Shown: piece by piece, positions 26,149 through 35,204 of the stretch | Layout of the letters: each line of letters opens with the position of its first letter | Position numbering within the stretch: the first letter of the stretch is position 1 | Source of the DNA: Massilia eburnea | Lineage (GTDB): Bacteria; Pseudomonadota; Gammaproteobacteria; Burkholderiales; Burkholderiaceae_D | Reading direction: 5' to 3' | Assembly: GCF_009720745.1 (NCBI RefSeq) | Contig: NZ_WNKX01000006.1 | Location: forward strand, 124,001-188,000 | DNA: 64,000 nucleotides | Translations under genes and position numbers: made by a program | The notes under the pieces: model-generated | The model's database searches: none | The model's input: the letters and a program-made list of their open reading frames with translations, nothing else | What the model was told of the DNA's origin: nothing

Positions 26149-26937
26149 ATGAATTCCGTGCTCGCCCTGAAGCTTTTCCTCGTCCCTTTCCTGATTTACG
26201 CTGTCACGCTGGCTGGGCGGCGCTGGGGACCCGCCGTCGCCGGCTGGCTGTCGGCGTTTCCCATTGTGGCGGGTCCGATCCTGCTGACGATTTCGCTGGA
26301 GCAGGGAGCGGCGTTTGCCGCCACAGCGGCGGAAGGGACACTGATGGCTGTGCTGGCGACAATCGTCTTCGCGCTGGCGTATGCGTGGTCGTCCGGTCGC
26401 CTTGGCGTGGCGGGAGCGATGCCGCTTGCACTGGCGGCGTGGGCGCTGGCGGTGGCGCTCTTGCAGGCGCTGCACTTGCCGTTGCCGTTTGCAGCGCTGG
26501 CTGTTGCCGCGGCGCTGATCGCGGCGCCGCGCCTGTTCCCCGAGCAGGCGGCGCCTGCCGAGCCGGCGGCACCAAATGCGGCCGCCCGGCGCGGCGGCGA
26601 CCTGCCGTGGCGCATGCTGGCGGGAGCGCTGCTGGTGATGTCGGTCAGCGCCGCCGCTGCGCAACTGGGTCCGCGCCTGAGTGGCTTTTTCGCCATGTTC
26701 CCGGTAATGGGCACGGTGCTGGTTGGCTTCACCCACGTGCAGTCCGGCCGCAACAGCGCGGTGCAGCTGCTGCGCGGGATGATCCTCGGTTACTTCGCCT
26801 TCGCCGCCTTCTGCGTGGCGATCGCGCTGCTGCTGCGTGCGCAGCCGGTGGCGGTATCCTTCTTCTGCGCCTTCGTGTTCGCGCTGACTATCCAGCTGCT
26901 GGTGAAAGCCGCATCGTCAAGGCGCCTGGCTGCATGA
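26149..26937 (+). CDS. Hypothetical polytopic inner-membrane protein
   Basis: The 262-residue protein has about eight hydrophobic helices and a short Ala/Pro-rich loop in the middle (about 130-150). The two halves look related: each has a GP/GF-rich segment near PIVAGPILL and MFPVMGTVLVGF, so an internal duplication is possible. I do not recognise a functional family. The start is set at the ATG 26149; an in-frame GTG at 26131 lies upstream. Its 3' end overlaps the convergent P450 gene by 50 bases. Confidence 0.7.
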   Translation: MNSVLALKLFLVPFLIYAVTLAGRRWGPAVAGWLSAFPIVAGPILLTISLEQGAAFAATAAEGTLMAVLATIVFALAYAWSSGRLGVAGAMPLALAAWALAVALLQALHLPLPFAALAVAAALIAAPRLFPEQAAPAEPAAPNAAARRGGDLPWRMLAGALLVMSVSAAAAQLGPRLSGFFAMFPVMGTVLVGFTHVQSGRNSAVQLLRGMILGYFAFAAFCVAIALLLRAQPVAVSFFCAFVFALTIQLLVKAASSRRLAA

Positions 26938-28300
26938 CGAAGCCATGGTATTCCTGGCTGTCGCCCCCGACGGAATCGATGTCGAAGCGTCCCAGCAGGC
27001 AGGCCATGGCCACCTTGATTTCCAACAGCGACAGATAGCGCCCGGGACACAGCCGCGGGCCGGAACCGAAAGGCATAGCCAGCTGGCGCACATTGCCGCT
27101 ATCCAGCCAGCGTTGGGGATCGAAGCCGGCCGCATTGTGCAGCTTTGACTCCGCCACGCTGTCGTGCCGCAGCACGCACCACACCACGCTGTCTTTCGGC
27201 ACCTGGACGTCGCCCACTGCGCAGTCGCGGTTGGCCTGCAGCGGAATGAAGGGCGCAGGCGGCTTGAGGCGCATCGCCTCATGCGCGCAGGCGTCGACGA
27301 ACTCCAGCTGGTCCATCTGTTCGATGGTGAAGTTTGCGGGATCTGGCGCGACGCGCCTTACCTCTTCCTGCGCGCGCTGCAGCGCAGACGGGTGCTGCGC
27401 CAGCAGCCACGCCAGCCAGGACAGCGCGCTGGACGTGGTGTCTTCGCCTGCCAGCAGCATGGTGCTGACATTGCCTATCACCGCATTCTGGTCGATGCCG
27501 CTGCCTTCCTGGTCCGCCGCGGCGAGCATCGCTTCCAGCATGTTCTGCGGCTTGGCGGCGCGCGAAGGATCGTCCTGCATGCGCTGGCGCGCCTTGGCGA
27601 TGAAGCCGTTGGTCGCCTCGCGCATGGCCAGCACCGCGGCCTCCAGGCGGCGGTCGAAGGGCAGCTTGACATAGCGCCAGTAGGGGAAAGGGATCAGCGA
27701 GCGGCGCGACATGCCTTCCATGATCAGTTCCAGCTGCTGCTGCACCACGTCGTCGCCGTGCTCGATGGTGTTGACTTCCTCGCCGAAGGCCAGCCCTGCA
27801 ATCACGTCTACCGTGTAGCGCTTCAGGTCCGCATTCAAGGCGATGCTGCGGCCCTCTTGCGCCGCCTGCAGCCAACGCGCCTGCAAGCGCGCGCCTACGC
27901 GGGCCAGCAAAGGGAAATAGGCCTTGATCGCGTGCGGCGCAAAGGCTTGCATCACCATCTTGCGCTGGTTGCGCCAGGCAGTGCCCTCCGCCAGGAAGAC
28001 GCCACGCTCGCCGCCCAGTTCATCGGACGCCTCGGCGGTGACGCTGGGCCGGCGGAAGCCGTCCGGACGATCGCGCAGCACGGCGCTGATCAGCGCCGTA
28101 TCGGTGACGACCAGGATTGGCTGCCGTCCCACGCTCATGCGGAACAGCGGTCCATAGCGCTGCGCGATCGTTTCCACGTCGGCGTGGACCTTGCGCGGCC
28201 GCAGCTGCAACAGGTTGCCAATAAAGGGCAGGCCGCTGGGGCCGGGCAGGGTGGAAAGTGGACGCAGCGCGCTCGCTGCCGGGGTCGTAGTGGTATCCAT
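26888..28300 (-). CDS. Cytochrome P450
   Basis: The 470-residue haem monooxygenase has the I-helix motif LLAGEDTTSS, the K-helix ExxR (EAMR), and the haem-ligand loop FGSGPRLCPG, all complete. It lacks a membrane anchor, so it is a soluble class I enzyme that needs a separate ferredoxin and reductase; none is encoded nearby. The pattern resembles the CYP4/CYP110-like branch that hydroxylates fatty acids or terpenoids, but this is uncertain. It is divergent from an AraC regulator 69 bases away, which probably controls it. The start MDTTTTPAAS at 28300 is chosen because the frame beyond it is antisense to the AraC gene. Confidence 0.95.
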   Translation of the reverse strand: MDTTTTPAASALRPLSTLPGPSGLPFIGNLLQLRPRKVHADVETIAQRYGPLFRMSVGRQPILVVTDTALISAVLRDRPDGFRRPSVTAEASDELGGERGVFLAEGTAWRNQRKMVMQAFAPHAIKAYFPLLARVGARLQARWLQAAQEGRSIALNADLKRYTVDVIAGLAFGEEVNTIEHGDDVVQQQLELIMEGMSRRSLIPFPYWRYVKLPFDRRLEAAVLAMREATNGFIAKARQRMQDDPSRAAKPQNMLEAMLAAADQEGSGIDQNAVIGNVSTMLLAGEDTTSSALSWLAWLLAQHPSALQRAQEEVRRVAPDPANFTIEQMDQLEFVDACAHEAMRLKPPAPFIPLQANRDCAVGDVQVPKDSVVWCVLRHDSVAESKLHNAAGFDPQRWLDSGNVRQLAMPFGSGPRLCPGRYLSLLEIKVAMACLLGRFDIDSVGGDSQEYHGFVMQPGALTMRLSPAAG

Positions 28301-28369
28301 GGAGCCCAGTATGCGCCGGCCGCGCGGGGCCGTCTTGAACATTTGCGACACCGCGCTACAATGGCTCCC

Positions 28370-29209
28370 ATGTTGCCAATTAGTACATTGATCGTGCCGC
28401 GCCGTTCGCTCGCCTCCTGCGTGCGGGCGATTGTCGTGCGCAGCACCGTTGGCTGCGAGCTGCCCGATGAGCAGCGCTATAACCGCTACCCGGCCACCGA
28501 ATTCCCCGCACTCTTCCTGCAGTTGCTTGGCGAATCCGTGATGGTCGAACCCTGGGCGCCGGAGATGGTGTGCCCGGAAGGCGGTGCACTGCTGTCGGGT
28601 GGCCAGTCGCGGCCCACGGTGAGCGGCAATCCCGGCCCCACGCACTTCATGACGGTGCTGTTCTTCCCCGACGCGCTGCACCGGCTGACGGGAATCGATA
28701 TGAGTACCATCGTCGACCAGTTCCTGCCGCTGGACGGGCTGCTCAGCACCGACTGGCAGCAGCTGGCCGGCCGCATGGTGGCGGCGTCGGGCGACGAGGA
28801 GCGCATCGCCGTGCTGGAGGAATTTCTGGAACCGCGCTGGCAGGCTGTGCGCGGGGGCGGCGCCTTTGACGGCGCGGTCGGCGACTGGGTGCGCAGGCTC
28901 GAAGCGCAGGCTGCAGCGGCGGGCATAGGCCGCAGCGTGCGCATGGCCGAACGCCGCATCCGGGAATGGGCGGGACAGCCGCTGCGCCGCCTGCGCCGTT
29001 CCTACCGCGCCGAGCAATCCTTTTTTGCGGCGCGCGAGGCTGCGCTGAAAGGCAAGCTTTCGCTGGGCGACGTGGCGCATCTGGGCGGCTATTCCGACCA
29101 GTCGCACATGAACCGGGAGTCTCGCGAAATGACCGGTCTCAGTCCCGGCGAAATCCTGCGGCGCCTGCAGGAAGACGAGACTTACTGGATCTACCGCATC
29201 TGGAACTAG
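28370..29209 (+). CDS. AraC-family transcriptional regulator
   Basis: The 279-residue protein has a C-terminal AraC-type DNA-binding domain (about 170-270: RMAERRIREWAGQPLRRLRR, then LSLGDVAHLGGYSDQSHMNRESREMTGLSPGEI). The two helix-turn-helix units are visible though the first is unusual. The N-terminal part reads like a ligand-sensing cupin-like domain (FFPDALHRLTGI), as in regulators near fatty-acid or aromatic genes. It is divergent from the P450. A second ATG at 28361 is possible; CTACAATGG there could be part of a -10 box. Confidence 0.88.
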   Translation: MLPISTLIVPRRSLASCVRAIVVRSTVGCELPDEQRYNRYPATEFPALFLQLLGESVMVEPWAPEMVCPEGGALLSGGQSRPTVSGNPGPTHFMTVLFFPDALHRLTGIDMSTIVDQFLPLDGLLSTDWQQLAGRMVAASGDEERIAVLEEFLEPRWQAVRGGGAFDGAVGDWVRRLEAQAAAAGIGRSVRMAERRIREWAGQPLRRLRRSYRAEQSFFAAREAALKGKLSLGDVAHLGGYSDQSHMNRESREMTGLSPGEILRRLQEDETYWIYRIWN

Positions 29210-29252
29210 CGCCGCACTTGCCGGCTCGTCAAGGCGATATAATCGGCTCGCC

Positions 29253-31184
29253 ATGACAGATTATGACGACGACGAGCAGCTGGTGAGTGAGCTGGGCCTT
29301 GCGGCCCGCGGCATCGGGCTGGCAAAGCAGGAAGGCCGTGTTTTCCTGCGTTTCACCGGTTCGGTGGAGCTGGACGGCCTGCACATCCCCTACGACCTGG
29401 TGCCGCAGCAAGGCGTGCTGGCCAAGCCATCCAAGTGGCGCAAGCTGGAACGCGATGGGCGTGCGGCCTTGCTGCAGGAGCGCGGCAGCGAAGCGGCGCA
29501 GTCCGCACTGCATGCCGACGTGGTGGCCTTCGCCGCCGAACTGCGCGAAGAGTGCGACGATTACGGCATGGCGCCACTGGATTTCCTGCACGCGCTGGAA
29601 GACATGCAGACTTCCGAGCCGGCCGGCATTGTGTTCGATCGCATCCGCCAGCGCCTGGAACACGCGGTGGAGCGCCACCGCGAAGAGCGCCACGCCGAAC
29701 GCACCCGCCAGAGCATCAACCTGGCCGAGTATCCGGATACCTTCGACGTGGCGCGCCGCCTGCCGCGCAAGTTCATCGCGTTGCTCGGCCCCACCAACTC
29801 GGGCAAGACGCACAAGGCGATGGAAGCGCTGGCCAAGGCCCGCAGCGGTGTCTATCTCGCGCCACTGCGCTTGCTGGCGCTGGAAAACTACGAGCGCCTG
29901 CAAGCCTCCGATCCGGACCTGAAAGTCAGCCTGATCACCGGCGAAGAGCGCCGCATCGAGGAAGGCGCAACCCACGTCGCCAGCACGGTGGAAATGCTCG
30001 ACACCCGCACCCCGGTCGAAGTGGCGGTGATCGACGAAATCCAGATGCTGGCCGACCGCGACCGTGGCGCCGCATGGACCGCCGCCGTGTGCGGCGCACC
30101 GGCGCGCACCGTCTACCTGGTGGGAGCGGCCGAAGCGCGGCGCGCAGTGGAAGCCCTGGCCGACCGCCTGGAATGCGATCTTGAGGTGCATATCCTGAAG
30201 CGCAAGGCGCCCTTGGGAATGGAGCCATCCGCCGTGCGCAAGCTCAAAGGCCTGCGCAAAGGCGACGCGGTGATCGCCTTCTCGCGCCGCGAGGTGCTGA
30301 TGTGGCGCGATATGGTGACCGAAGCCGGCCTGTCGGTCGCCACGGTGTACGGCAACCTGTCTCCGGAAGTGCGGCGCGCGCAGGCGCAGCGCTTCCGCGA
30401 CGGCCACGCCGACGTGGTGGTCGGCACCGACGCCATCGCCATGGGCCTGAACCTGCCCATCCAGCGCGTGGTGATGACGACCACCGTCAAGTACAACGGC
30501 TACGAAGAAGAGGAAATTCCCGCCGCGCTGGCGCGCCAGATCGCCGGACGGGCCGGGCGCTACGGCGTGCACGAAGAGGGCCACGTGGCCGGTTACGACG
30601 ACGAAACGCATGGCGTCATGCGTTCCCTGCTCAAGGAAAAACTGCCGCAGATCAAAGCCACCGGCTTTGCCGTCGCGCCGACGCTGGAGCATCTGCACCG
30701 CATTGCCGCCGTCACTGGAGAGGATTCACTGGCGCGCTTGCTGAAACGCTTCGTGCACAACATCGACGTGCCGGACGGCTTCTTCTTCCCGCGCATCACG
30801 GAGGAGCAGTTCGAACGCGCCGAATGGCTGGATACCTTGCCGTTGTCGGTGGCCGACAAGTTCACCCTGTCGCTGGTGCCGGTTTCCTCTAACGTGGTGA
30901 CGCTGCAAAAAGCCTGGGAGCATTGGTGCGTGTCGCTGTCGCGCCAGCGCGTGACGCATTTGCACCCGGAGCAGAATCCGCTGCAGTGGATGAACCTGCA
31001 GGAAGCGGAAGACGCGTGCCGCCTGTATTCCGCCTATGCCTGGATCGGCTACCGCTTGCCCGATTACTTCCCCGACGTGGCGCAGGCGCTCGAGCTGTCG
31101 CGCTCCGCCTCGGAGCGGGTCGACGCCATCCTGCAGGACCAGAATGCAGCCAACCGCCGCCGCCAGCCCAAACGTTTCCGTTGA
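29253..31184 (+). CDS. Suv3-type superfamily 2 RNA helicase
   Basis: The 643-residue protein has the helicase motifs of the Suv3 (SUPV3L1) family: GPTNSGKT (motif I, residues 179-186), LAPLRLLA (Ia), DEIQML (motif II, about residue 261), TVYGNLSP and GTDAIAMGLNL (IV-V), and QIAGRAGR (motif VI, about residue 429). DEIQ instead of DEAD/H is the mark of this family. In mitochondria Suv3 works with an RNA-degrading partner. The bacterial members are little studied. The N-terminal 170 residues and the C-terminal 150 residues lie outside the helicase core. No RNase gene is adjacent. Confidence 0.92.
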   Translation: MTDYDDDEQLVSELGLAARGIGLAKQEGRVFLRFTGSVELDGLHIPYDLVPQQGVLAKPSKWRKLERDGRAALLQERGSEAAQSALHADVVAFAAELREECDDYGMAPLDFLHALEDMQTSEPAGIVFDRIRQRLEHAVERHREERHAERTRQSINLAEYPDTFDVARRLPRKFIALLGPTNSGKTHKAMEALAKARSGVYLAPLRLLALENYERLQASDPDLKVSLITGEERRIEEGATHVASTVEMLDTRTPVEVAVIDEIQMLADRDRGAAWTAAVCGAPARTVYLVGAAEARRAVEALADRLECDLEVHILKRKAPLGMEPSAVRKLKGLRKGDAVIAFSRREVLMWRDMVTEAGLSVATVYGNLSPEVRRAQAQRFRDGHADVVVGTDAIAMGLNLPIQRVVMTTTVKYNGYEEEEIPAALARQIAGRAGRYGVHEEGHVAGYDDETHGVMRSLLKEKLPQIKATGFAVAPTLEHLHRIAAVTGEDSLARLLKRFVHNIDVPDGFFFPRITEEQFERAEWLDTLPLSVADKFTLSLVPVSSNVVTLQKAWEHWCVSLSRQRVTHLHPEQNPLQWMNLQEAEDACRLYSAYAWIGYRLPDYFPDVAQALELSRSASERVDAILQDQNAANRRRQPKRFR

Positions 31185-31206
31185 TTGCCGAGGTAAAGAA
31201 AGTAAG

Positions 31207-32241
31207 ATGAAGCGAACCTTCCGATACTATGTTGCGGCCTTGCTCGGCACGCTCGCCGGCACGGCGCATGGCTCTGGCCCTGACCCGGACGTATTTCCCG
31301 TCGCCGACCTGCTGCACCCGGTGACCGTCACGCGCGAGCAATGCGAACAGACGCGCGATGCCGTGTGGGTGGAGACATCGTGGCACGAGCGCCTCGAGCA
31401 GACCGGTTCCGCGGCGTCGAAGCGGCACTCGGCTGAGGGATGCATTCGCTATTTCCCCAGCCCTGACGCGGCGCAAGCGCAAACTGCATTGCTGTTCATT
31501 CATGGCGATGCAATGAGCCCAGCGCTGTCGCTGGAGCAGAACCAGCGCAACTATGAAAAGGTCGGCAGCTACAAGGCGCAGGTGGCGCGGGCAACCCGCA
31601 CGTCGAAAGATGTCGGCCTGGCAGTCATTCGCATAGCGCGCCCGGGCGTGTTTGGCAGCACGGGCCTGGATCATATGCACCAGCGGCGCATGTCGGAAGA
31701 GGCCCGCCTGGTCGACGCAGCAGTCACCGCCATCAAGAACCGCTATGGTTACTCGCGCATCCAGCTGGCGGGCCTGAGCGGCGGAGGAGGGCTTGTCGGC
31801 GCGCTGTTGACGCTGGGCCGCACCGATATCGACTGCGCCGTTGTCGGTTCCGGCGTGGTCAGTGTCAAGCTACGCTCGCAGCTGCTCGATTCTTCTGCGG
31901 CGCGGCGCGGATTTGACCAGACCGGGCAGAAGCTTTCGCAGGTCTATGATCCGATCGACCATGTGCGCGGCATCAAAGCCGACTGGGACAGGCGCATATT
32001 CATCGTCGGGGATCCGCTTGACCAGGCGGTGGCCTTCGAATCCCAGGCCGCTTTCCAGCAGCACCTGGTTGAATCGGGCGTCCCGGCGACCCTGCTGCAG
32101 GCCAAAGCGGTGGGCCCGACACACCATGACGTCGCCAATGACGCGCAGCGCGTCGCTGGCTGGTGCAAGGCCGGCGTGAGCAATGCAGAAATCCAGGCCC
32201 GGCTTGCGAGCGTACCGGCTGCTGTCTCGGCAGCTGAATAA
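31207..32241 (+). CDS. Secreted alpha/beta-hydrolase-like protein
   Basis: The 344-residue protein has a signal peptide (MKRTFRYYVAALLGTLAGTAHG) and the nucleophile elbow GLSGGGG around residue 190, with Ser as likely catalytic residue. The sequence LLFIHGDAMSP gives the oxyanion strand. A D in VGDPLDQAV and the H in GPTHHDVAN are in the right order for the acid and the base. The substrate is unknown. It follows the helicase by 22 bases but need not be functionally linked. It ends before a perfect terminator. Confidence 0.8.
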   Translation: MKRTFRYYVAALLGTLAGTAHGSGPDPDVFPVADLLHPVTVTREQCEQTRDAVWVETSWHERLEQTGSAASKRHSAEGCIRYFPSPDAAQAQTALLFIHGDAMSPALSLEQNQRNYEKVGSYKAQVARATRTSKDVGLAVIRIARPGVFGSTGLDHMHQRRMSEEARLVDAAVTAIKNRYGYSRIQLAGLSGGGGLVGALLTLGRTDIDCAVVGSGVVSVKLRSQLLDSSAARRGFDQTGQKLSQVYDPIDHVRGIKADWDRRIFIVGDPLDQAVAFESQAAFQQHLVESGVPATLLQAKAVGPTHHDVANDAQRVAGWCKAGVSNAEIQARLASVPAAVSAAE

Positions 32242-32310
32242 CCCGGTCATCCTGACTTGATGCTGATCGAGCGGAGAATTCCCCTCCAATTCTCTTGCGA
32301 GCGGAAACAA

Positions 32311-32338
32311 AAAAGCCTCGTCCGAAGACGAGGCTTTT
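32311..32338. terminator. Bidirectional terminator between hydrolase and tRNA-Lys
   Basis: AAAAGCCTCGTC (32311-32322) pairs with GACGAGGCTTTT (32327-32338) around a CGAA tetraloop; both sides have a T-run, so it can serve the convergent hydrolase and tRNA-Lys transcripts. Confidence 0.85.
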
Positions 32339-32348
32339 CTGTTCATTC

Positions 32349-32424
32349 TGGTAGGCCGTGCGGGGCTCGAACCTGCGACCAACGGATTAAAAGTCCGCTG
32401 CTCTACCAACTGAGCTAACGACCC
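32349..32424 (-). tRNA. tRNA-Lys (anticodon TTT)
   Basis: The 76-base minus-strand sequence starts GGGTCGT and ends ACGGCCT-A-CCA, so CCA is encoded and the acceptor stem pairs with one G-U. The D-arm AGCTCAGTTGGTAGAGC, the anticodon loop CTTTTAA (anticodon at 32389-32391) and the T-arm loop TTCGAGC are all present. Confidence 0.97.
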
Positions 32425-32481
32425 GAAAGAGGCCGTATTATATACGTGCTTCCGTGCGTTTGCCAAGTGGCTTTTTTCATG

Positions 32482-34245
32482 TCATCCCATTGCGGTGACT
32501 TTGAGTACTTCCTCCGCCGTGGTGACGCCGTCGCGCACCTTGAGGACGCCGGCGATGCGCAGCGGCTTCATACCTTCGGAAACGGCCTGCTTGCGCAGGG
32601 CGTTGATATCGGCTTCTTCCTGCATCAGCGAGTTGAAGGATTCGCTGGTGGTGAGCAGCTCATAGATGCCGGTCCTGCCGCGGAAGCCGGTCTGGCGGCA
32701 CTCCGGGCAGCCTACCGGGCGGTAGACGTTTTCCGGCTTCCCGATATTCCAGCCGCTGCTCAAGCCATTCCAGATATCGTCGTTGATTTCGCCGCCGGCT
32801 TCCTTGCAGTCTTCGCACAGGGTGCGCACCAGGCGCTGCGCCATGATGCCGATCAGCGTCGCTTCCAGCATGTAATAGGGGACCCCCAGTTCCAGCAAAC
32901 GCATCACGGCCGACGGTGCATCGTTGGTGTGCAGCGTGGAGAGTACCAGGTGGCCGGTCAGTGCCGCCTGGATCGCCATTTCCGCCGTTTCCAGGTCGCG
33001 GATCTCGCCCACCATGATGATGTCCGGATCCTGGCGCATCAGTGCGCGCACGCCGTCGGCGAAAGTCAGGTCGATACCGGGCTGCACCTGCATCTGGTTG
33101 AAGGACGCCTCCACCATCTCGATCGGGTCTTCCACCGTGCAGACATTCACCTCGGACGTCGCCAGCGCCTTCAGCGTGGTGTACAAGGTCGTCGTCTTGC
33201 CGGAACCGGTAGGGCCGGTCACCAGGATGATGCCGTGCGGGCGGTTGGTCAGCGCGTCCCAGCGCTGCGCGTCTTCGGGCGGGAAGCCCAGTTCCGGCAG
33301 GGTTTTTACCACCACGTCCGGGTCGAAGATACGCATCACCAGCTTTTCGCCGAACGCCGTTGGCAGCGTCGACAAACGCAGTTCGATTTCCTGGCCGCCG
33401 GCAGTGCGGGTCTTGATGCGGCCGTCCTGTGGGCGGCGCTTCTCGATCACGTCCATGCGGCCCAGCAGCTTGATGCGCGCGGTCATCGCAATCAGCACCA
33501 CGGCCGGCACCTGGTAGACCTGGTGCAGCACGCCGTCGATACGGAAACGGATGGCGCCGATGTCGCGCTTGGGCTCAAGGTGGATGTCGGAGGCGCGCTG
33601 CTCGAACGCATACTGCCACAGCCAGTCGACGATATTGACCACGTGCTGGTCGTTGGCGTCGACTGTCTTGTTCATCTTGCCCAGTTCGACCAGCTGCTCG
33701 AAGTTGTTGCGCAGCGTCAGGTCCTGCCCGGTACTCTTGTTCGCCTGCTTGATCGATTTGGCCAGCGAGAAAAACTGCGAGGTGTACTGTGAGATATCCA
33801 GGGGGTTCGAGATCACGCGCTTGATGATGCGGCGCGAAACCTTGGCAATCTCCGCTTCCCACTCCAGCGCGAAAGGATCGGCCGTGGCCACAGTCAGCGT
33901 GTCCGGCGTGATTTCCACCGGCAGGATATTGAAGCGCGCCGCATAGCTGGCCGACATCACGTCGGCCACCTTGGTGAAGTCGATCTTCAGCGGGTCGATG
34001 CGGTAGAAGGGCAGCTTGGAGCGCTGCGCCAGCCATTCGGACAGCACATCGAGCGTCAGCAGCTTGCCGGTCTTGGCCGAGATGAGCTTGCAGTGCGCCA
34101 CGGCGCTCAGTGGATGCATGGCGCCCGGCGTATTGCGTACGATGCCCTGCGCCTGGGTGTAATGCCCTTTGACAGCGGCTTTCTCGACCATTCCATCAGC
34201 CAGCAGCCAGGTGAAAACAATTTGAAGATCGAGTGCTTTTGCCAT
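32482..34245 (-). CDS. GspE/PilB-family secretion ATPase, stand-alone
   Basis: The 587-residue cytosolic ATPase powers type II secretion or type IV pilus assembly in its family. It has an N-terminal GspE_N-like domain (to about 190) and the core: Walker A GPTGSGKTTT near residue 343, VEDPIE (Asp box), MVGEIRD (Walker B), HLVLSTLHTNDA (His box), and a zinc-binding tetracysteine module CEDC ... CPEC. All key residues are present. No other gsp or pil genes are adjacent; the only neighbour in the operon is a spermidine-synthase-like gene 8 bases upstream. It may serve a pilus encoded elsewhere. Confidence 0.93.
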   Translation of the reverse strand: MAKALDLQIVFTWLLADGMVEKAAVKGHYTQAQGIVRNTPGAMHPLSAVAHCKLISAKTGKLLTLDVLSEWLAQRSKLPFYRIDPLKIDFTKVADVMSASYAARFNILPVEITPDTLTVATADPFALEWEAEIAKVSRRIIKRVISNPLDISQYTSQFFSLAKSIKQANKSTGQDLTLRNNFEQLVELGKMNKTVDANDQHVVNIVDWLWQYAFEQRASDIHLEPKRDIGAIRFRIDGVLHQVYQVPAVVLIAMTARIKLLGRMDVIEKRRPQDGRIKTRTAGGQEIELRLSTLPTAFGEKLVMRIFDPDVVVKTLPELGFPPEDAQRWDALTNRPHGIILVTGPTGSGKTTTLYTTLKALATSEVNVCTVEDPIEMVEASFNQMQVQPGIDLTFADGVRALMRQDPDIIMVGEIRDLETAEMAIQAALTGHLVLSTLHTNDAPSAVMRLLELGVPYYMLEATLIGIMAQRLVRTLCEDCKEAGGEINDDIWNGLSSGWNIGKPENVYRPVGCPECRQTGFRGRTGIYELLTTSESFNSLMQEEADINALRKQAVSEGMKPLRIAGVLKVRDGVTTAEEVLKVTAMG

Positions 34246-34253
34246 GTGTAACC

Positions 34254-35063
34254 TTATGCGAGGGCGGCTTTCAGTCCCTTGAGCCAGGACTTGGCAGGCA
34301 ATCTGGTGTCGGCCACGATTTGCGCGGCGCGTTCTGCCAGCGCTTCCACGTCGATCGTGCGACGGGTCTTGAAGGCGATCGCCACCACGTTCCCATCATG
34401 CACCTCCGGCAGCGAAACGACTTGCGGGAAAGCGAACTTCATCGCTTTCAGGTTCTTGGCGTAGCTCGGATGGTCGCCGAACAGGTTGATGGTCATGATG
34501 CCATTGTCATTCAGGCAGGCGGCGCAGGCTTGATAGAACTCGGGCGTATCCAGCACCGGGCCGCGCGCGGTAGCGTCGTACAGGTCGACCTGCAAGGCGT
34601 CCAGCGTGCCATGGTTGTCCGGATTGGTGACGTAATCCATGGCATCCATTTCCACCACGTCCAGGCGGCCGTCGTTCTCAGGCAGCTTGAACATGGAATA
34701 GCAGATGCTGATGACCGACGGGTTCAGTTCGACCGCAGTCACTTTCGCTTGCGGGAAGAACTTGTAGCAGAACTTGGTCAGCGCGCCGGTGCCGAGCCCC
34801 AGTTGCGCGATGTGGGCCGGGGCATCGTTCCACAGCATCCAGGCATTCATCTGCTGGGCGTATTCCAGCTCCGGCCAGTCCGGCTTGCGGATGCGCATGG
34901 CGCCCTGCACCCACTCGGTACCGAAGTGCAGGTAGCGCACGCCGTCCAGTTCGGACAGCGTAACGGGGGCGAATTTCGGCTTGCGCGCTGCCGGCTTGGC
35001 GGCCGGCTTGGACGCGGGGCGCAGCGATTCTTCTTTTTCGATGGATTTTCGTTTGATCAGCAT
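34254..35063 (-). CDS. Spermidine-synthase-like methyltransferase-fold protein
   Basis: The 269-residue cytosolic protein has the motif LGLGTGALTKF (SAM-type nucleotide binding) and VTAVELNPSVI, then LQVDLYDA in place of the catalytic DxxD region of real spermidine synthases. So polyamine synthesis is not assured; many such proteins are unassigned. A Lys/Ala-rich tail of about 30 residues opens the protein. It is the first gene of an operon with the GspE-type ATPase (8-base gap). Just upstream lies a REP-like 38-base-arm hairpin. An open frame to 35111 extends further but MLIKRKS at 35063 is the more natural start. Confidence 0.8.
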   Translation of the reverse strand: MLIKRKSIEKEESLRPASKPAAKPAARKPKFAPVTLSELDGVRYLHFGTEWVQGAMRIRKPDWPELEYAQQMNAWMLWNDAPAHIAQLGLGTGALTKFCYKFFPQAKVTAVELNPSVISICYSMFKLPENDGRLDVVEMDAMDYVTNPDNHGTLDALQVDLYDATARGPVLDTPEFYQACAACLNDNGIMTINLFGDHPSYAKNLKAMKFAFPQVVSLPEVHDGNVVAIAFKTRRTIDVEALAERAAQIVADTRLPAKSWLKGLKAALA

Positions 35064-35119
35064 GGCGGCATTATCACGCGTTATCTTGCTTGCAAGCAAG
35101 CGCACAAACAAAAACTGCC

Positions 35120-35198
35120 GGCCGGTGGCAAAAAAAGGGGACGTACCCCTTTTCCGCGATGCGGAAAAGGGGTACGTCCCCTTTTTTTGCCACCGGCC
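35120..35198. repeat. REP-like perfect hairpin, GGGGACGTACCCC family (copy 2)
   Basis: Arms 35120-35157 and 35161-35198 are each 38 bases and, by hand, fully complementary, with a 3-base GAT loop. The middle has AAAAGGGG ACGTA CCCCTTTT, the same core as 15495-15550. It lies between two genes on the minus strand. T7/A7 tracts inside the arms would let it stop transcription in both directions. Confidence 0.88.
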
Positions 35199-35204
35199 CG
35201 GAAA

